This document shows positions 1 to 6,351 of a stretch of 13,845 nucleotides of DNA, piece after piece. Each line of letters opens with the position of its first letter. Within the stretch, counting starts at the first letter, position 1. The DNA lies in the NCBI GenBank assembly GCA_964458555.1, contig CAYWJH010000087.1, forward strand, positions 1 to 13,845, in the 5' to 3' direction. Made by a program: the position numbers and the translations under genes. This DNA comes from SLST01 sp964458555. Lineage in GTDB: Bacteria; Spirochaetota; Spirochaetia; DSM-27196; SLST01. The notes below the pieces were generated by a model. It did no database searches, was not told where the DNA came from, and worked only from the letters and a program-made list of their open reading frames with translations.

Positions 1-61
1 AGCAAGCGATTTCGCGACCGCTCGTAGCTCGTCGTACGCGTCGCGCGCCGATGCCTCAGGC

Positions 62-826
62 TTACGAGCCGATTCCCTTCAGCAGCGCCGCGTTTGCGCG
101 CATGCCCGAGGCGACGAGACCGCCGTCGGAGCCCATGGCGACGAAGCTCATCCCGCGCTCGAGCATGGGCTCGAGCATCTCGGCTGCCAGCACGAGCGTG
201 CCGCTTGCTTTCCCGTTGTGGCGGGCGGCGGTTGTCACCGTGTCGACCGCCTCGAGGAAGCGCTCGTCGCCGTACTGTCCCTGGATGCCCATCGCCGTGG
301 TGAGGTCGAGGGGGCCAATGAAGAGTACGTCGACGCCGTCGACCGCTGCGATCGTATCGGCCTGCTCGACCCCGCGAGGCGTCTCGATCTGGACGACGGT
401 GAGCAGCTCGCGGTTCGCGCGCTCGAAGTACGCGTCGAACTCCGCCCCGAAGCCGGTCGATCGGGTGAGCGAGGCGACCCCGCGGACGCCTTCCGGCGGG
501 TAGCGCATGGAGCGTACCGCCTCGCGCGCCTCCTCGACCGACTGGACGTAGGGAACCATCACTCCGGACACACCAAGGTCGAGCACGCGCTTGAACCGGA
601 CCGGGTCGTTCCACGCGATACGGACGATCGGCGCCGCGCTGGTCGCGGCCGCGGCCTGCACCTGCGAGACGAGCGACTCCTGGTCGCCGACACCGTGCTC
701 GAGGTCGATCAGCACCCAGTTGAACCCCGCGAGGCCGGCCATCTCGACGGTGATGCTCGAACCCAGGTTGCACCACGTGCCGAACAGGCGTTCGCCCGAA
801 AGCACTCGATCGTGTATAAAGGTCAT
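62..826 (-). CDS. HpcH/HpaI-family 2-keto-3-deoxy sugar-acid aldolase (GarL-like)
   Basis: A 254-residue class II (metal-dependent) aldolase of the HpcH/HpaI family, which cleaves 2-keto-3-deoxy acids to pyruvate plus an aldehyde in the cytoplasm. The length matches the family (about 250-270). Visible family residues are H44 (in LEHG), R69 (in IVRI), E148 (in VQIET) and D174 (in GPLDL); these fall in nearly the same register as the base, substrate arginine and metal ligands of HpaI. The YPPEGVRG motif is at about 109-116. The ATG at 826 is preceded on the minus strand by AAGGGGGA, a good Shine-Dalgarno. It is divergent from a glucarate dehydratase-like gene 68 bp away, so the likely substrate is 5-keto-4-deoxy-glucarate, giving pyruvate and tartronate semialdehyde as GarL does. 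The family assignment is firm. The substrate is inferred from context; 4-hydroxy-2-oxoheptanedioate or 2-keto-3-deoxy-rhamnonate are alternatives. Confidence 0.9.
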   Translation of the reverse strand: MTFIHDRVLSGERLFGTWCNLGSSITVEMAGLAGFNWVLIDLEHGVGDQESLVSQVQAAAATSAAPIVRIAWNDPVRFKRVLDLGVSGVMVPYVQSVEEAREAVRSMRYPPEGVRGVASLTRSTGFGAEFDAYFERANRELLTVVQIETPRGVEQADTIAAVDGVDVLFIGPLDLTTAMGIQGQYGDERFLEAVDTVTTAARHNGKASGTLVLAAEMLEPMLERGMSFVAMGSDGGLVASGMRANAALLKGIGS

Positions 827-843
827 GGTTCCCCCTTGCGACG

Positions 844-872
844 AGTGTACGGCAGGGGAGCGACTTGGTAAA
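844..872 (-). promoter_or_regulatory. Candidate sigma70-type promoter for the HpcH/HpaI aldolase gene
   Basis: Read on the minus strand: -35 TTTACC (867-872), a 17-nt spacer, -10 TACACT (844-849). Each hexamer matches consensus at 4 of 6 positions. Transcription would start near 836-837, leaving a leader of about 10 nt that still contains the AAGGGGGA Shine-Dalgarno. The call is by eye only. Confidence 0.4.
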
Positions 873-894
873 CGATCGGCCCGAGGAGGTTCCC

Positions 895-2157
895 GTGAGG
901 ATCACCGACATCCGCGTCACCCCGGTCGCGATGAGCGACCCGCCGCTTCTGAACGCCGCCGGCGTTCACGCCCCGTACGCGCTGCGCACGATCCTCGAGC
1001 TCGTCACCGACGACGGCGTCTCGGGGCTCGGCGAGGTGCCGGGCAGCGCCGCGACGGTATCCGCGCTCGAGGCGGCGGGCGAGGTCGTGTCCGACGCCGA
1101 CCCCCTCGCCCGGCGAGCGATCGCTCTGCGGCTCGAGGAGCTCGGCGAACGACTCGGCTGGAACCACGGGACGCTCATGCGCGTCTGCAGCGCGGTGGAC
1201 GTCGCGTGCCACGATATCGTCGGCAAGGCGACCGGCAGGCCGGTCTGCGACCTGCTCGGCGGGCCGGTACGCGATCGAGTCGACTTCGCCGCCTACCTCT
1301 TCTTCAAGGAGGAGGGCGCCGGGGGCGAGCTCGGCTACGAGATCGACCCTGCGGCGACCGGCTGGGCGGCCGGCAGGCAGGCGAGGGCGCATAGCCCGGA
1401 AGAGGTCGTTGCTCAGGCAAGATCGATGTGCGACGAGTTCGGCTTCCGGTCGATCAAGCTCAAGGGCGGGGCGTTCCCTCCCGACCACGAGGTTGCCGCG
1501 ATTCGCGCGCTGCGCGAGAGCTTCGGACCCGACGTCCCGCTACGCCTCGACCCGAACGCGATCTGGTCGCTCGAGACCGCCGAGCGCGCCGGCCGCGACC
1601 TCGCCGGGCTGCTCGAGTACTACGAGGACCCGGTGCGCGGTCAGGAATCGATGGCCGAGCTCGCGCGGCGAGTCGATCTGCCGCTCGCGACGAACATGTG
1701 CACGATCGCCTACGATCACCTGCCGGGGAGCATCCGGCTCGGATCCGAGCGCATCATCCTCGTCGACCATCACGCGTGGGGTGGGCTGCTCCCGGCGATC
1801 GAGCTCGATCGGGTCTGCCGCACCTTCGGCCGCGAGCTCTCCATGCACTCGAACAGCCACCTGGGGATCTCGCTCGCCGCGATGACCCACCTCGCCGCGG
1901 CGAGCCCCGCGCTCGCCTACGCGGTCGACACGCACTACCCGTGGCAGCGCGAGGAGGTGATCGCCGGCGGCCGGCTCCGGTTCGAGGACGGATCGCTTCC
2001 GGTGAGCCGCGAGCCCGGCCTTGGCGTCGAGCTCGACCGCGACGCGCTCGCGCGGCTGCACGAGAACTACGTCGCGAGTGGACTGACCGAGCGCGACGAC
2101 GCGGCGGAGATGCAGAAGATTCGACCGGGGTGGGGGTTCGAGGCGACGCGCTGGTAA
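895..2157 (+). CDS. Glucarate dehydratase-like enolase-superfamily enzyme
   Basis: A 420-residue member of the glucarate dehydratase subgroup of the enolase superfamily, which removes water from D-glucarate (and often L-idarate) to give 5-keto-4-deoxyglucarate. Residues matching the E. coli enzyme are the K-x-K pair (K188, K190 in IKLKGG), metal ligands D219 (RLDPN), E244 (YEDP) and N267 (LATNM), D291 (LVDHH), and the H318-S319-N320 motif followed by SHLGIS, where H318 is the second catalytic base. The GTG at 895 is preferred because AGGAGG lies at 884-889 with a 5-nt spacer and the product then starts at the usual MRITDIRVTPV. An in-frame TTG at 865 would add 10 residues of no family resemblance. 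The partner aldolase is divergently transcribed upstream. The stop codon runs directly into the hairpin repeat array. Another hexarate substrate cannot be excluded. Confidence 0.9.
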   Translation: MRITDIRVTPVAMSDPPLLNAAGVHAPYALRTILELVTDDGVSGLGEVPGSAATVSALEAAGEVVSDADPLARRAIALRLEELGERLGWNHGTLMRVCSAVDVACHDIVGKATGRPVCDLLGGPVRDRVDFAAYLFFKEEGAGGELGYEIDPAATGWAAGRQARAHSPEEVVAQARSMCDEFGFRSIKLKGGAFPPDHEVAAIRALRESFGPDVPLRLDPNAIWSLETAERAGRDLAGLLEYYEDPVRGQESMAELARRVDLPLATNMCTIAYDHLPGSIRLGSERIILVDHHAWGGLLPAIELDRVCRTFGRELSMHSNSHLGISLAAMTHLAAASPALAYAVDTHYPWQREEVIAGGRLRFEDGSLPVSREPGLGVELDRDALARLHENYVASGLTERDDAAEMQKIRPGWGFEATRW

Positions 2158-2384
2158 TCGCCGACGGCGGGGCCGTCGGNNNNNNNNNNNNNNNNNNNNN
2201 NNNNNNNNNNNNNNNNNNNNNNNNNNNNNNNNNNNNNNNNNNNNNNNNNNNNNNNNNNNNNNNNNNNNNNNNNNNNNNNCAGGCACAACGGCTGCGCCGT
2301 TCTGCAATCGCCGACGGCGGGGCCGTCGGCAGGCACAACGGCTGCGCCGTTCTGCAATCGCCGACGGCGGGGCCGTCGGCAGGC
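2156..2384. repeat. 50-bp tandem repeat; each unit encodes two hairpins (array broken by gap)
   Basis: The unit begins AATCGCCGACGG and ends GCGCCGTTCTGC, and its period is exactly 50 bp. Visible pieces are 2156-2179 (front half, overlapping the preceding TAA stop), then Ns, 2280-2305 (back half), 2306-2355 (complete unit) and 2356-2384 (front half, after which similarity stops). Hairpin A has arms CCGACGGC/GCCGTCGG with a GGG loop and occurs at 2161-2179, 2311-2329 and 2361-2379. Hairpin B has arms AACGGC/GCCGTT with a TGC loop, extended by GCA/TGC across a mismatch, and occurs at 2283-2305 and 2333-2355. The copies are identical where visible. There are no unique spacers, so this is not CRISPR. 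The position right after a stop suggests a terminator or mRNA 3'-end role, or a REP-like element, but no U-tract follows the hairpins. Confidence 0.9.
2180..2279. other. Assembly gap (100 N)
   Basis: Exactly 100 Ns, the customary placeholder for a scaffold gap of unknown size. Repeat units flank it on both sides, so the assembler most likely broke on the array and the true copy number is unknown. Confidence 0.97.
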
Positions 2385-2388
2385 TGCG

Positions 2389-2417
2389 TTGACCGCGGTT
2401 CGCTCGCGGCGTAGAGT
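2389..2417 (+). promoter_or_regulatory. Candidate promoter of the mntA-hepT operon
   Basis: -35 TTGACC (2389-2394, 5/6 of consensus), a 17-nt spacer, and -10 TAGAGT (2412-2417, 4/6). With the usual 6-nt distance from the -10 box, transcription would start at the G of the GTG at 2424, giving a leaderless mRNA. This agrees with the lack of a usable Shine-Dalgarno: GAAGG at 2418-2422 is only 1 nt from the start. Confidence 0.5.
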
Positions 2418-2423
2418 GAAGGC

Positions 2424-2843
2424 GTGGACGAGCGAATGTGCCGGCTCATCATCGACCTCACCCGAAGGGCGTATTCGAGCGTGGAGGCGGTCTACCTCTA
2501 CGGGTCGTTCACAGGAGAGTGGACCCACGAGTCGAGCGACGTCGACCTCGGGATTCTGCTACCGCACACGTTGGCCCGGGATGTCGGCGCGCTCGCGTTC
2601 TCCGATCTACGGTCAACGCTCGAGCGGGAGCTGCACCGCGACGTCGATCTCGTGAATCTGCGCCTGTCATCGATCGTGCTTCAGAAAGAGATCGTGGCCA
2701 CCAGCGAGTTGCTCTACGTTGGAGACGATGCGGCAAGAGCCGTCTACGAGATGCTCGTATTGTCGCTCTACGGGAAACTCAACGAGGAGCGGGCGGGAAT
2801 CCTCGAAGAGTTCAAGCGCACGAGGCGAGCGTACCAGGTATGA
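2424..2843 (+). CDS. mntA: MNT-domain nucleotidyltransferase antitoxin (MntA-like)
   Basis: A 139-residue minimal nucleotidyltransferase. The active site GS-X10-DVD is complete: G27, S28, then D39 and D41 in SSDVDLG. A third acidic residue is probably D75 in RDVDLVNL. In characterised MNT/HEPN pairs this protein AMPylates a tyrosine next to the RX4-6HXY motif of the HEPN RNase and so silences the toxin. Its stop overlaps the start of the HEPN gene by ATGA (2840-2843), the standard antitoxin-first layout. The start is set at GTG 2424, which a good promoter places at the very 5' end of the mRNA; ATG 2436 is an alternative. It appears intact, although its toxin partner is not. Confidence 0.87.
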   Translation: MDERMCRLIIDLTRRAYSSVEAVYLYGSFTGEWTHESSDVDLGILLPHTLARDVGALAFSDLRSTLERELHRDVDLVNLRLSSIVLQKEIVATSELLYVGDDAARAVYEMLVLSLYGKLNEERAGILEEFKRTRRAYQV

Positions 2844-3190
2844 ACGACGTTGTGATCAGCAAGACCGCCAGTATCCAGCGCTGCGTGAAACGCGCTCGAG
2901 AGGAACGGGCAGAATCGGAAGACTTCGAGAACGACTTTACCCGCCAGGATGCAGCGGTTCTCAACGTGACGCGCGCGTGCGAGCAGGCGATCGACCTCGC
3001 GAACCACGTGATCCGCGAGCAGAAGCTCGGAATTCCGCGGGACAGCGGGGAGAGCTTCGAGCTGCTCGCCGGCGCAGGGTATCTGGATCGACCGCGGACT
3101 CGACGATCTGCTGACCTTTACCGCCAGCATGCTCGACCGATTCGGGTGACCGCCGGCCGAAGCACCGTCGGCCGTTTCCGGCGGCCTTAA
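2840..3190 (+). pseudogene. hepT: HepT-like HEPN toxin, broken by internal deletion and frameshift
   Basis: The first 80 or so residues (starting MNDVVISKTASIQRCV, continuing through LNVTRACEQAIDLANHVI and GIPRDSGESFELLAGAG) follow the HepT/DUF86 family closely. From about 3080 the reading frame carries non-family, Arg-rich sequence to a TAA at 3188-3190. In another frame the DNA from about 3088 reads IDRGLDDLLTFTASMLDRFG and stops at 3147-3149, directly before a hairpin; that resembles the usual HepT C-terminal helix. The block that should lie between, about 30-35 residues carrying the catalytic RX4-6H motif and the AMPylated Tyr, is absent from all frames here. The simplest reading is an out-of-frame deletion that disarmed the toxin. 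The 116-residue product of the current frame should have no RNase activity. A sequencing indel alone would not explain the missing block. Confidence 0.8.
3150..3184 (+). terminator. Stem-loop after the mntA-hepT operon, possible terminator
   Basis: Nested inverted repeats: CCGCC (3150-3154) pairs with GGCGG (3180-3184), and inside it GGCCGA (3155-3160) pairs with TCGGCC (3168-3173) around a 7-nt loop, with a bulge at 3174-3179. It begins one base after the ancestral-frame hepT stop. Only a weak T-run follows (TTAATTT at 3187-3193), so termination strength is uncertain. Confidence 0.45.
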
Positions 3191-3191
3191 T

Positions 3192-3221
3192 TTGACACGA
3201 CCACTCGGAAACGGGTACCCT
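3192..3221 (+). promoter_or_regulatory. Candidate promoter for ilvC
   Basis: A perfect -35 TTGACA at 3192-3197, an 18-nt spacer and a weak -10 TACCCT at 3216-3221. The leader would be about 39 nt with a small hairpin (GCCGA 3222-3226 / TCGGC 3233-3237). CATAAT at 3243-3248 is a better -10 match but has no convincing -35 box, so which one is used is open. Confidence 0.4.
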
Positions 3222-3266
3222 GCCGACGCGCTTCGGCGTACGCATAATCATGAAGGATGGATGCAT

Positions 3267-4727
3267 ATGAATTACTTTTCGTCGCTGCCCTTCCGTCGGC
3301 AGATCGAACAGCTCGGCACGTGCCGGCTCCTCGAGGCGAGCGAGTTCAACGGGGTCGAGAAGCTGGCGGGCAAGAAGATCGTCATCGTCGGCTGCGGCGC
3401 CCAGGGGCTGAACCAGGGGCTCAACCTGCGCGACAGCGGGCTCGACGTCGCCTACGCGCTGCGCGAATCGGCCATTAAGGAGAAGCGACAGTCGTACGCG
3501 AACGCCACCGAGAACGGATTCGAGGTCGGCACGCAGGAGGCACTCATCCCGCAGGCGGACCTCGTCGCGAACCTCACGCCCGACAAGCAGCACAGCGCGG
3601 TCGTGAGCGCGATCGTGCCGCTCATGAAGAAGGGGGCGGCGCTCCTCTACTCGCACGGGTTCAACATCGTGGAGGAGGGCACGCAGATCCGCGACGACAT
3701 CACCGTGATCATGGTCGCTCCCAAGGCGCCGGGAACCGAGGTGCGCGAGGAGTACAAGCGCGGCTTCGGCGTGCCCACGCTCGTCGCGGTCCACGAGGAG
3801 AACGATCCTGCCGGCGACGGCTTCGAGATCGCGAAGGCGTACGCGGCGGGTACCGGCGGTGATCGCGCCGGCGTCCTCGGTTCTTCGTTCGTCGCGGAGG
3901 TCAAGTCGGACCTCATGGGCGAGCAGACGATCCTCTGCGGGATGCTGCAGACCGGATCGCTCCTCTGCTTCGACAAGATGGTGGAACAGGGCGTGGAACC
4001 GGGCTACGCATCGCGACTCGTCCAGTACGGGTGGGAGACGATCACCGAGGCGCTCAAGCTCGGGGGCCTGACGCACATGATGGACAGGCTGCCGAACGCC
4101 GGCAAGATCGCGGCGTTCGAGCTCGCCGACGAGCTGAAGGCGATCATGGAGCCGCTCTACGTCGACCACATGGACCGCATCCTTTCCGGCGAGTTCTCGC
4201 GGACGATGATGGAGGACTGGAAAAACGACGACGCCGATCTGCTGCGTTGGCGCGAAGAGACCGGCAGGACCGCCTTCGAAACGACACCCACGACCGAGAC
4301 GCCCATACCCGAACAGGACTACTTCACCAACGGCGTGCTCATGGTCGCGATGATCAAGGCCGGCGTCGAGCTCGCCTTCGAGACGATGGTGCGCTCTGGC
4401 ATCAAGGAAGAGTCGGCCTACTACGAGTCGCACCACGAGGTCCCGCTCATCGCGAACCTCATCGCGCGGAAAAAGCTCTACGAGATGAACGCCGTCATCA
4501 GCGACACCGCCGAGTACGGCAACTACCTCTTCTCGAACCGATGCGTCCCGCTGCTCGGCGACTTCATGAAGAAGGTCGACGCGTCGATGGTCGGTCGGCC
4601 CTATCCGGACGCGGAGATCGACAACGTCGAGCTGATCGAGGTGAACCGGAAGATCCGCTCGCACCCCATCGAGATCGTCGGGGCGCGCCTGCGCGCTGCC
4701 ATGAGGGGCATGAAGAGCCTCAAGTAG
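3267..4727 (+). CDS. ilvC: Ketol-acid reductoisomerase, long class II (E. coli-type)
   Basis: A 486-residue enzyme of valine, leucine and isoleucine synthesis. It isomerises and reduces 2-acetolactate or 2-aceto-2-hydroxybutyrate with NADPH and Mg2+. It is the long class II form (about 490 residues, two C-terminal knotted domains) rather than the short form of about 330. Visible motifs are the Rossmann GCGAQG (42-47), R66, R74 and S76 for the NADPH phosphate, SHGFN with H130, D215 and E219 metal ligands (KSDLMGEQ), and EESAYYES with HEVPLIAN further on. The start is ATG 3267 (MNYFSSL, like E. coli MANYF); AAGGA at 3253-3257 is 9 nt upstream. ATG 3261 in the same frame is equally possible and adds MH. 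The gene stands alone, with no ilvB, ilvN or ilvD nearby. The 41-bp convergent gap to the next gene shows no clear terminator. Confidence 0.97.
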   Translation: MNYFSSLPFRRQIEQLGTCRLLEASEFNGVEKLAGKKIVIVGCGAQGLNQGLNLRDSGLDVAYALRESAIKEKRQSYANATENGFEVGTQEALIPQADLVANLTPDKQHSAVVSAIVPLMKKGAALLYSHGFNIVEEGTQIRDDITVIMVAPKAPGTEVREEYKRGFGVPTLVAVHEENDPAGDGFEIAKAYAAGTGGDRAGVLGSSFVAEVKSDLMGEQTILCGMLQTGSLLCFDKMVEQGVEPGYASRLVQYGWETITEALKLGGLTHMMDRLPNAGKIAAFELADELKAIMEPLYVDHMDRILSGEFSRTMMEDWKNDDADLLRWREETGRTAFETTPTTETPIPEQDYFTNGVLMVAMIKAGVELAFETMVRSGIKEESAYYESHHEVPLIANLIARKKLYEMNAVISDTAEYGNYLFSNRCVPLLGDFMKKVDASMVGRPYPDAEIDNVELIEVNRKIRSHPIEIVGARLRAAMRGMKSLK

Positions 4728-4768
4728 GCGGCGGCTTTCGGTCAGCGCTCGTAGGCGCCCACCGTGTA

Positions 4769-6280
4769 CTACCCGTCCTCCCGACCGACGTCCAGCCGCC
4801 GCGTCGCGGCCCGGCTGCCGTCGGGCCCCGGGACGAGCTCGAGCGCGTGCGTGATACACCCGAGACGTTCCTCGGCGTTGTGCGTCACGTAGAGCAGGCA
4901 GTGGTCGTGCTCGGAGCCGACGTAGTCGAGCAGCTCGAGTACCTGCCGGGCGTGATGGTCGTCGAGCCCCTGGCACGGCTCGTCGGCGATCAGCAGCGCC
5001 GGCGCCTTGACCACGGCGCGCGCGATGAGCACCATGCGGCGCATCCCGAAGGAGAGCTCTCGCAGCTTCCTGTCTTCGCGGCCCGACAGACCGATCGACG
5101 CGATCCACCACCGTGCGACCTCACGCTCGTAGCCCCCCGGCTGTTCGTAGAGGCCGATGCTGTCGTGAAAGCCGGAGAGCACCGTCTCCTCGACGGTTGT
5201 GCGAAGCGGGTAGGCGAGCTGCAGGTCTCCCGAAACGATTCCGATGCGCCGCTTGATCTCCCACACCGACTCGCCGCTTCCCCTTCGCCGTCCGAAGATC
5301 TCTATGTGCTGTCCGTACGCCTTGGGGTTGTCCCCGGTGATGAGGCTGAGCAGCGTCGACTTGCCCGACCCGTTCGGGCCGGTGATGATCCAACGGTCGC
5401 GCGCGCGGACCTCCCAGTCGACGTTCGCGAGCACCGGCGTGCCGGCGTAGGCGAGGCTTAGCTCGCGCATGACGACGATGGGCGCGGACGGCTCGCGCTC
5501 CGCGCGCTCGGGGCGCGGCCGGGGGGGACGAAGATGACCGTCGTCGCCCCCGGCGCGGCGGTCCGGCCAGCGATCGATGGTGCCGCAGTACCGGAGCTCG
5601 CCGCCACCGAGCTCGAGCGCGTGCGTCGCGCAGCGCGGTACGTCGCGACGGCGGTTGGCGACCACGACGACGCATCGGTCGGGCGTTCGCAGGTTCTCCA
5701 CGAGCCGGGCGAGCTCGGTTCGCGAAGCGATGTCGAGCCCGTCGTACGGCTCGTCGAGCACGAGGAGCGCGGGCTCGCGCGCGAGCGCCGCGGCGAGGAG
5801 CGTCTTGCGGAGCTCGCCGGTGGACAGGAAACGAAGGCCCCGATCGTACAGCCGCTCGAGCCCGAACCGCCGCGCGAGCTCGGCGACGCGTCGCCCGCCG
5901 GGTTCGCCTGCCGCCTGTTCGAGATAGGCGCGCACGCTCCTGCCCGGATCGACGCGGCCGTGCATGATCGAGCTCTGGTCGTTGCGCCGCTCGGCGGATA
6001 TCACGCGCTCGAGCGCCTCGAACGAGACGATCGCGGCGTTGTCCGCCGGCTCGTCGAGCGCGGGCCACCGCACCGTTCCGGAGGTTGGCGAGCGCAGCCC
6101 GGCGAGTATCTCGGTGAGCACTGACTTGCCCGACCCGTTGGGACCCGCGACGACCCAGCACTCTCCGGGACGCAGCGTGACCGACACCGGTGGCAGAATC
6201 TCGCGCAGCAGCGCCCGGTAGGCGACGTGGTGCGCCTCGACGAGCGGCGGGGCGTGTTCTTCGCTGGCCACAGACGGCAT
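4769..6280 (-). CDS. modF: ModF/PhrA-like tandem ABC ATPase
   Basis: A 503-residue soluble protein with two fused ABC nucleotide-binding domains, the architecture and length of E. coli ModF (490). Domain 1 has Walker A GPNGSGKS (46-53), signature LSTGE (152-156) and Walker B LLVLDEP (172-178), but Asn209 (VANRR) where the H-loop His normally sits. Domain 2 has Walker A GPNGSGKS (301-308), a degenerate signature LSFGM (409-413), Walker B LLIADEP (429-435) and H-loop H467 (VTHN). No membrane segments or permease genes are present. E. coli ModF is encoded near the molybdate genes, but its role is not well defined, and nothing here points to molybdate. No Shine-Dalgarno precedes ATG 6280. A good promoter overlaps that ATG, so GTG 6271 (three codons in) may be the true, leaderless start. 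GTG 6322 is also in frame. Confidence 0.85.
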   Translation of the reverse strand: MPSVASEEHAPPLVEAHHVAYRALLREILPPVSVTLRPGECWVVAGPNGSGKSVLTEILAGLRSPTSGTVRWPALDEPADNAAIVSFEALERVISAERRNDQSSIMHGRVDPGRSVRAYLEQAAGEPGGRRVAELARRFGLERLYDRGLRFLSTGELRKTLLAAALAREPALLVLDEPYDGLDIASRTELARLVENLRTPDRCVVVVANRRRDVPRCATHALELGGGELRYCGTIDRWPDRRAGGDDGHLRPPRPRPERAEREPSAPIVVMRELSLAYAGTPVLANVDWEVRARDRWIITGPNGSGKSTLLSLITGDNPKAYGQHIEIFGRRRGSGESVWEIKRRIGIVSGDLQLAYPLRTTVEETVLSGFHDSIGLYEQPGGYEREVARWWIASIGLSGREDRKLRELSFGMRRMVLIARAVVKAPALLIADEPCQGLDDHHARQVLELLDYVGSEHDHCLLYVTHNAEERLGCITHALELVPGPDGSRAATRRLDVGREDG

Positions 6281-6307
6281 GATAGGCGATTGGTCCGTTG
6301 TGCTCAA
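6279..6307 (-). promoter_or_regulatory. Candidate promoter for the modF-like gene
   Basis: On the minus strand: -35 TTGAGC (6302-6307, 4/6), a 17-nt spacer, and -10 TATCAT (6279-6284, 5/6). The -10 box overlaps the annotated ATG at 6280, and transcription would begin at about 6271-6272, where an in-frame GTG lies at 6271. This implies either a leaderless mRNA or a different promoter. Confidence 0.45.
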
Positions 6308-6316
6308 CCGACGCCC

Positions 6317-6345
6317 TTGCACATTGTGGACGCCACGTGCATCAT
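6317..6345 (+). promoter_or_regulatory. Candidate promoter for the tetronate operon
   Basis: -35 TTGCAC (6317-6322, 3/6), a 17-nt spacer, and -10 CATCAT (6340-6345, 4/6). The predicted start of transcription is 6352, the A of the kinase ATG. The hexamers are weak on their own. The spacing and the absence of a Shine-Dalgarno are the main support. Confidence 0.3.
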
Positions 6346-6351
6346 GTGGCG
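6331..6351. promoter_or_regulatory. Imperfect palindrome abutting the kinase start, candidate operator
   Basis: A 21-bp imperfect palindrome with half-sites CGCCACGTG (6331-6339) and CATGTGGCG (6343-6351), matching at 8 of 10 paired positions around A6341. A further GTGG at 6326-6329 pairs with the same CCAC (6333-6336). The site covers the candidate -10 box and ends immediately before the ATG at 6352, where a bound repressor would block the operon. An mRNA hairpin is the alternative, but a leaderless transcript would not contain it. No regulator gene lies in the window. Confidence 0.45.

Noticed and set aside
1..61. Open minus-strand frame after the aldolase stop, reading EASARDAYDELRAVAKSLA
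   Set aside because: It looks protein-like but has no ATG, GTG or TTG start before the window edge, and it is too short to support.
815..820. TATAAA as the -10 box for the glucarate dehydratase gene
   Set aside because: No acceptable -35 lies 16-18 nt upstream, and it falls inside the 5' codons of the divergent aldolase.
2180..2279. Gap length as evidence of two missing repeat units (repeat phase is kept across 100 N)
   Set aside because: 100 is the default scaffold gap size, so the preserved phase is most likely coincidence.
2156..2384. Possible CRISPR array
   Set aside because: The 50-bp units abut each other with no unique spacers, and no cas genes are in the window.
1428..2461. Open frames reading through the repeat array and the N gap on both strands
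   Set aside because: They are open because the repeat unit has no stop codon and the Ns are unread. They overlap glucarate dehydratase and lack start signals.
2961..5111. 716-residue open frame on the minus strand
   Set aside because: It lies antisense to hepT, ilvC and part of the modF-like gene, is Arg/Asp/Val-rich with no motif, and is a typical shadow of GC-rich coding DNA.
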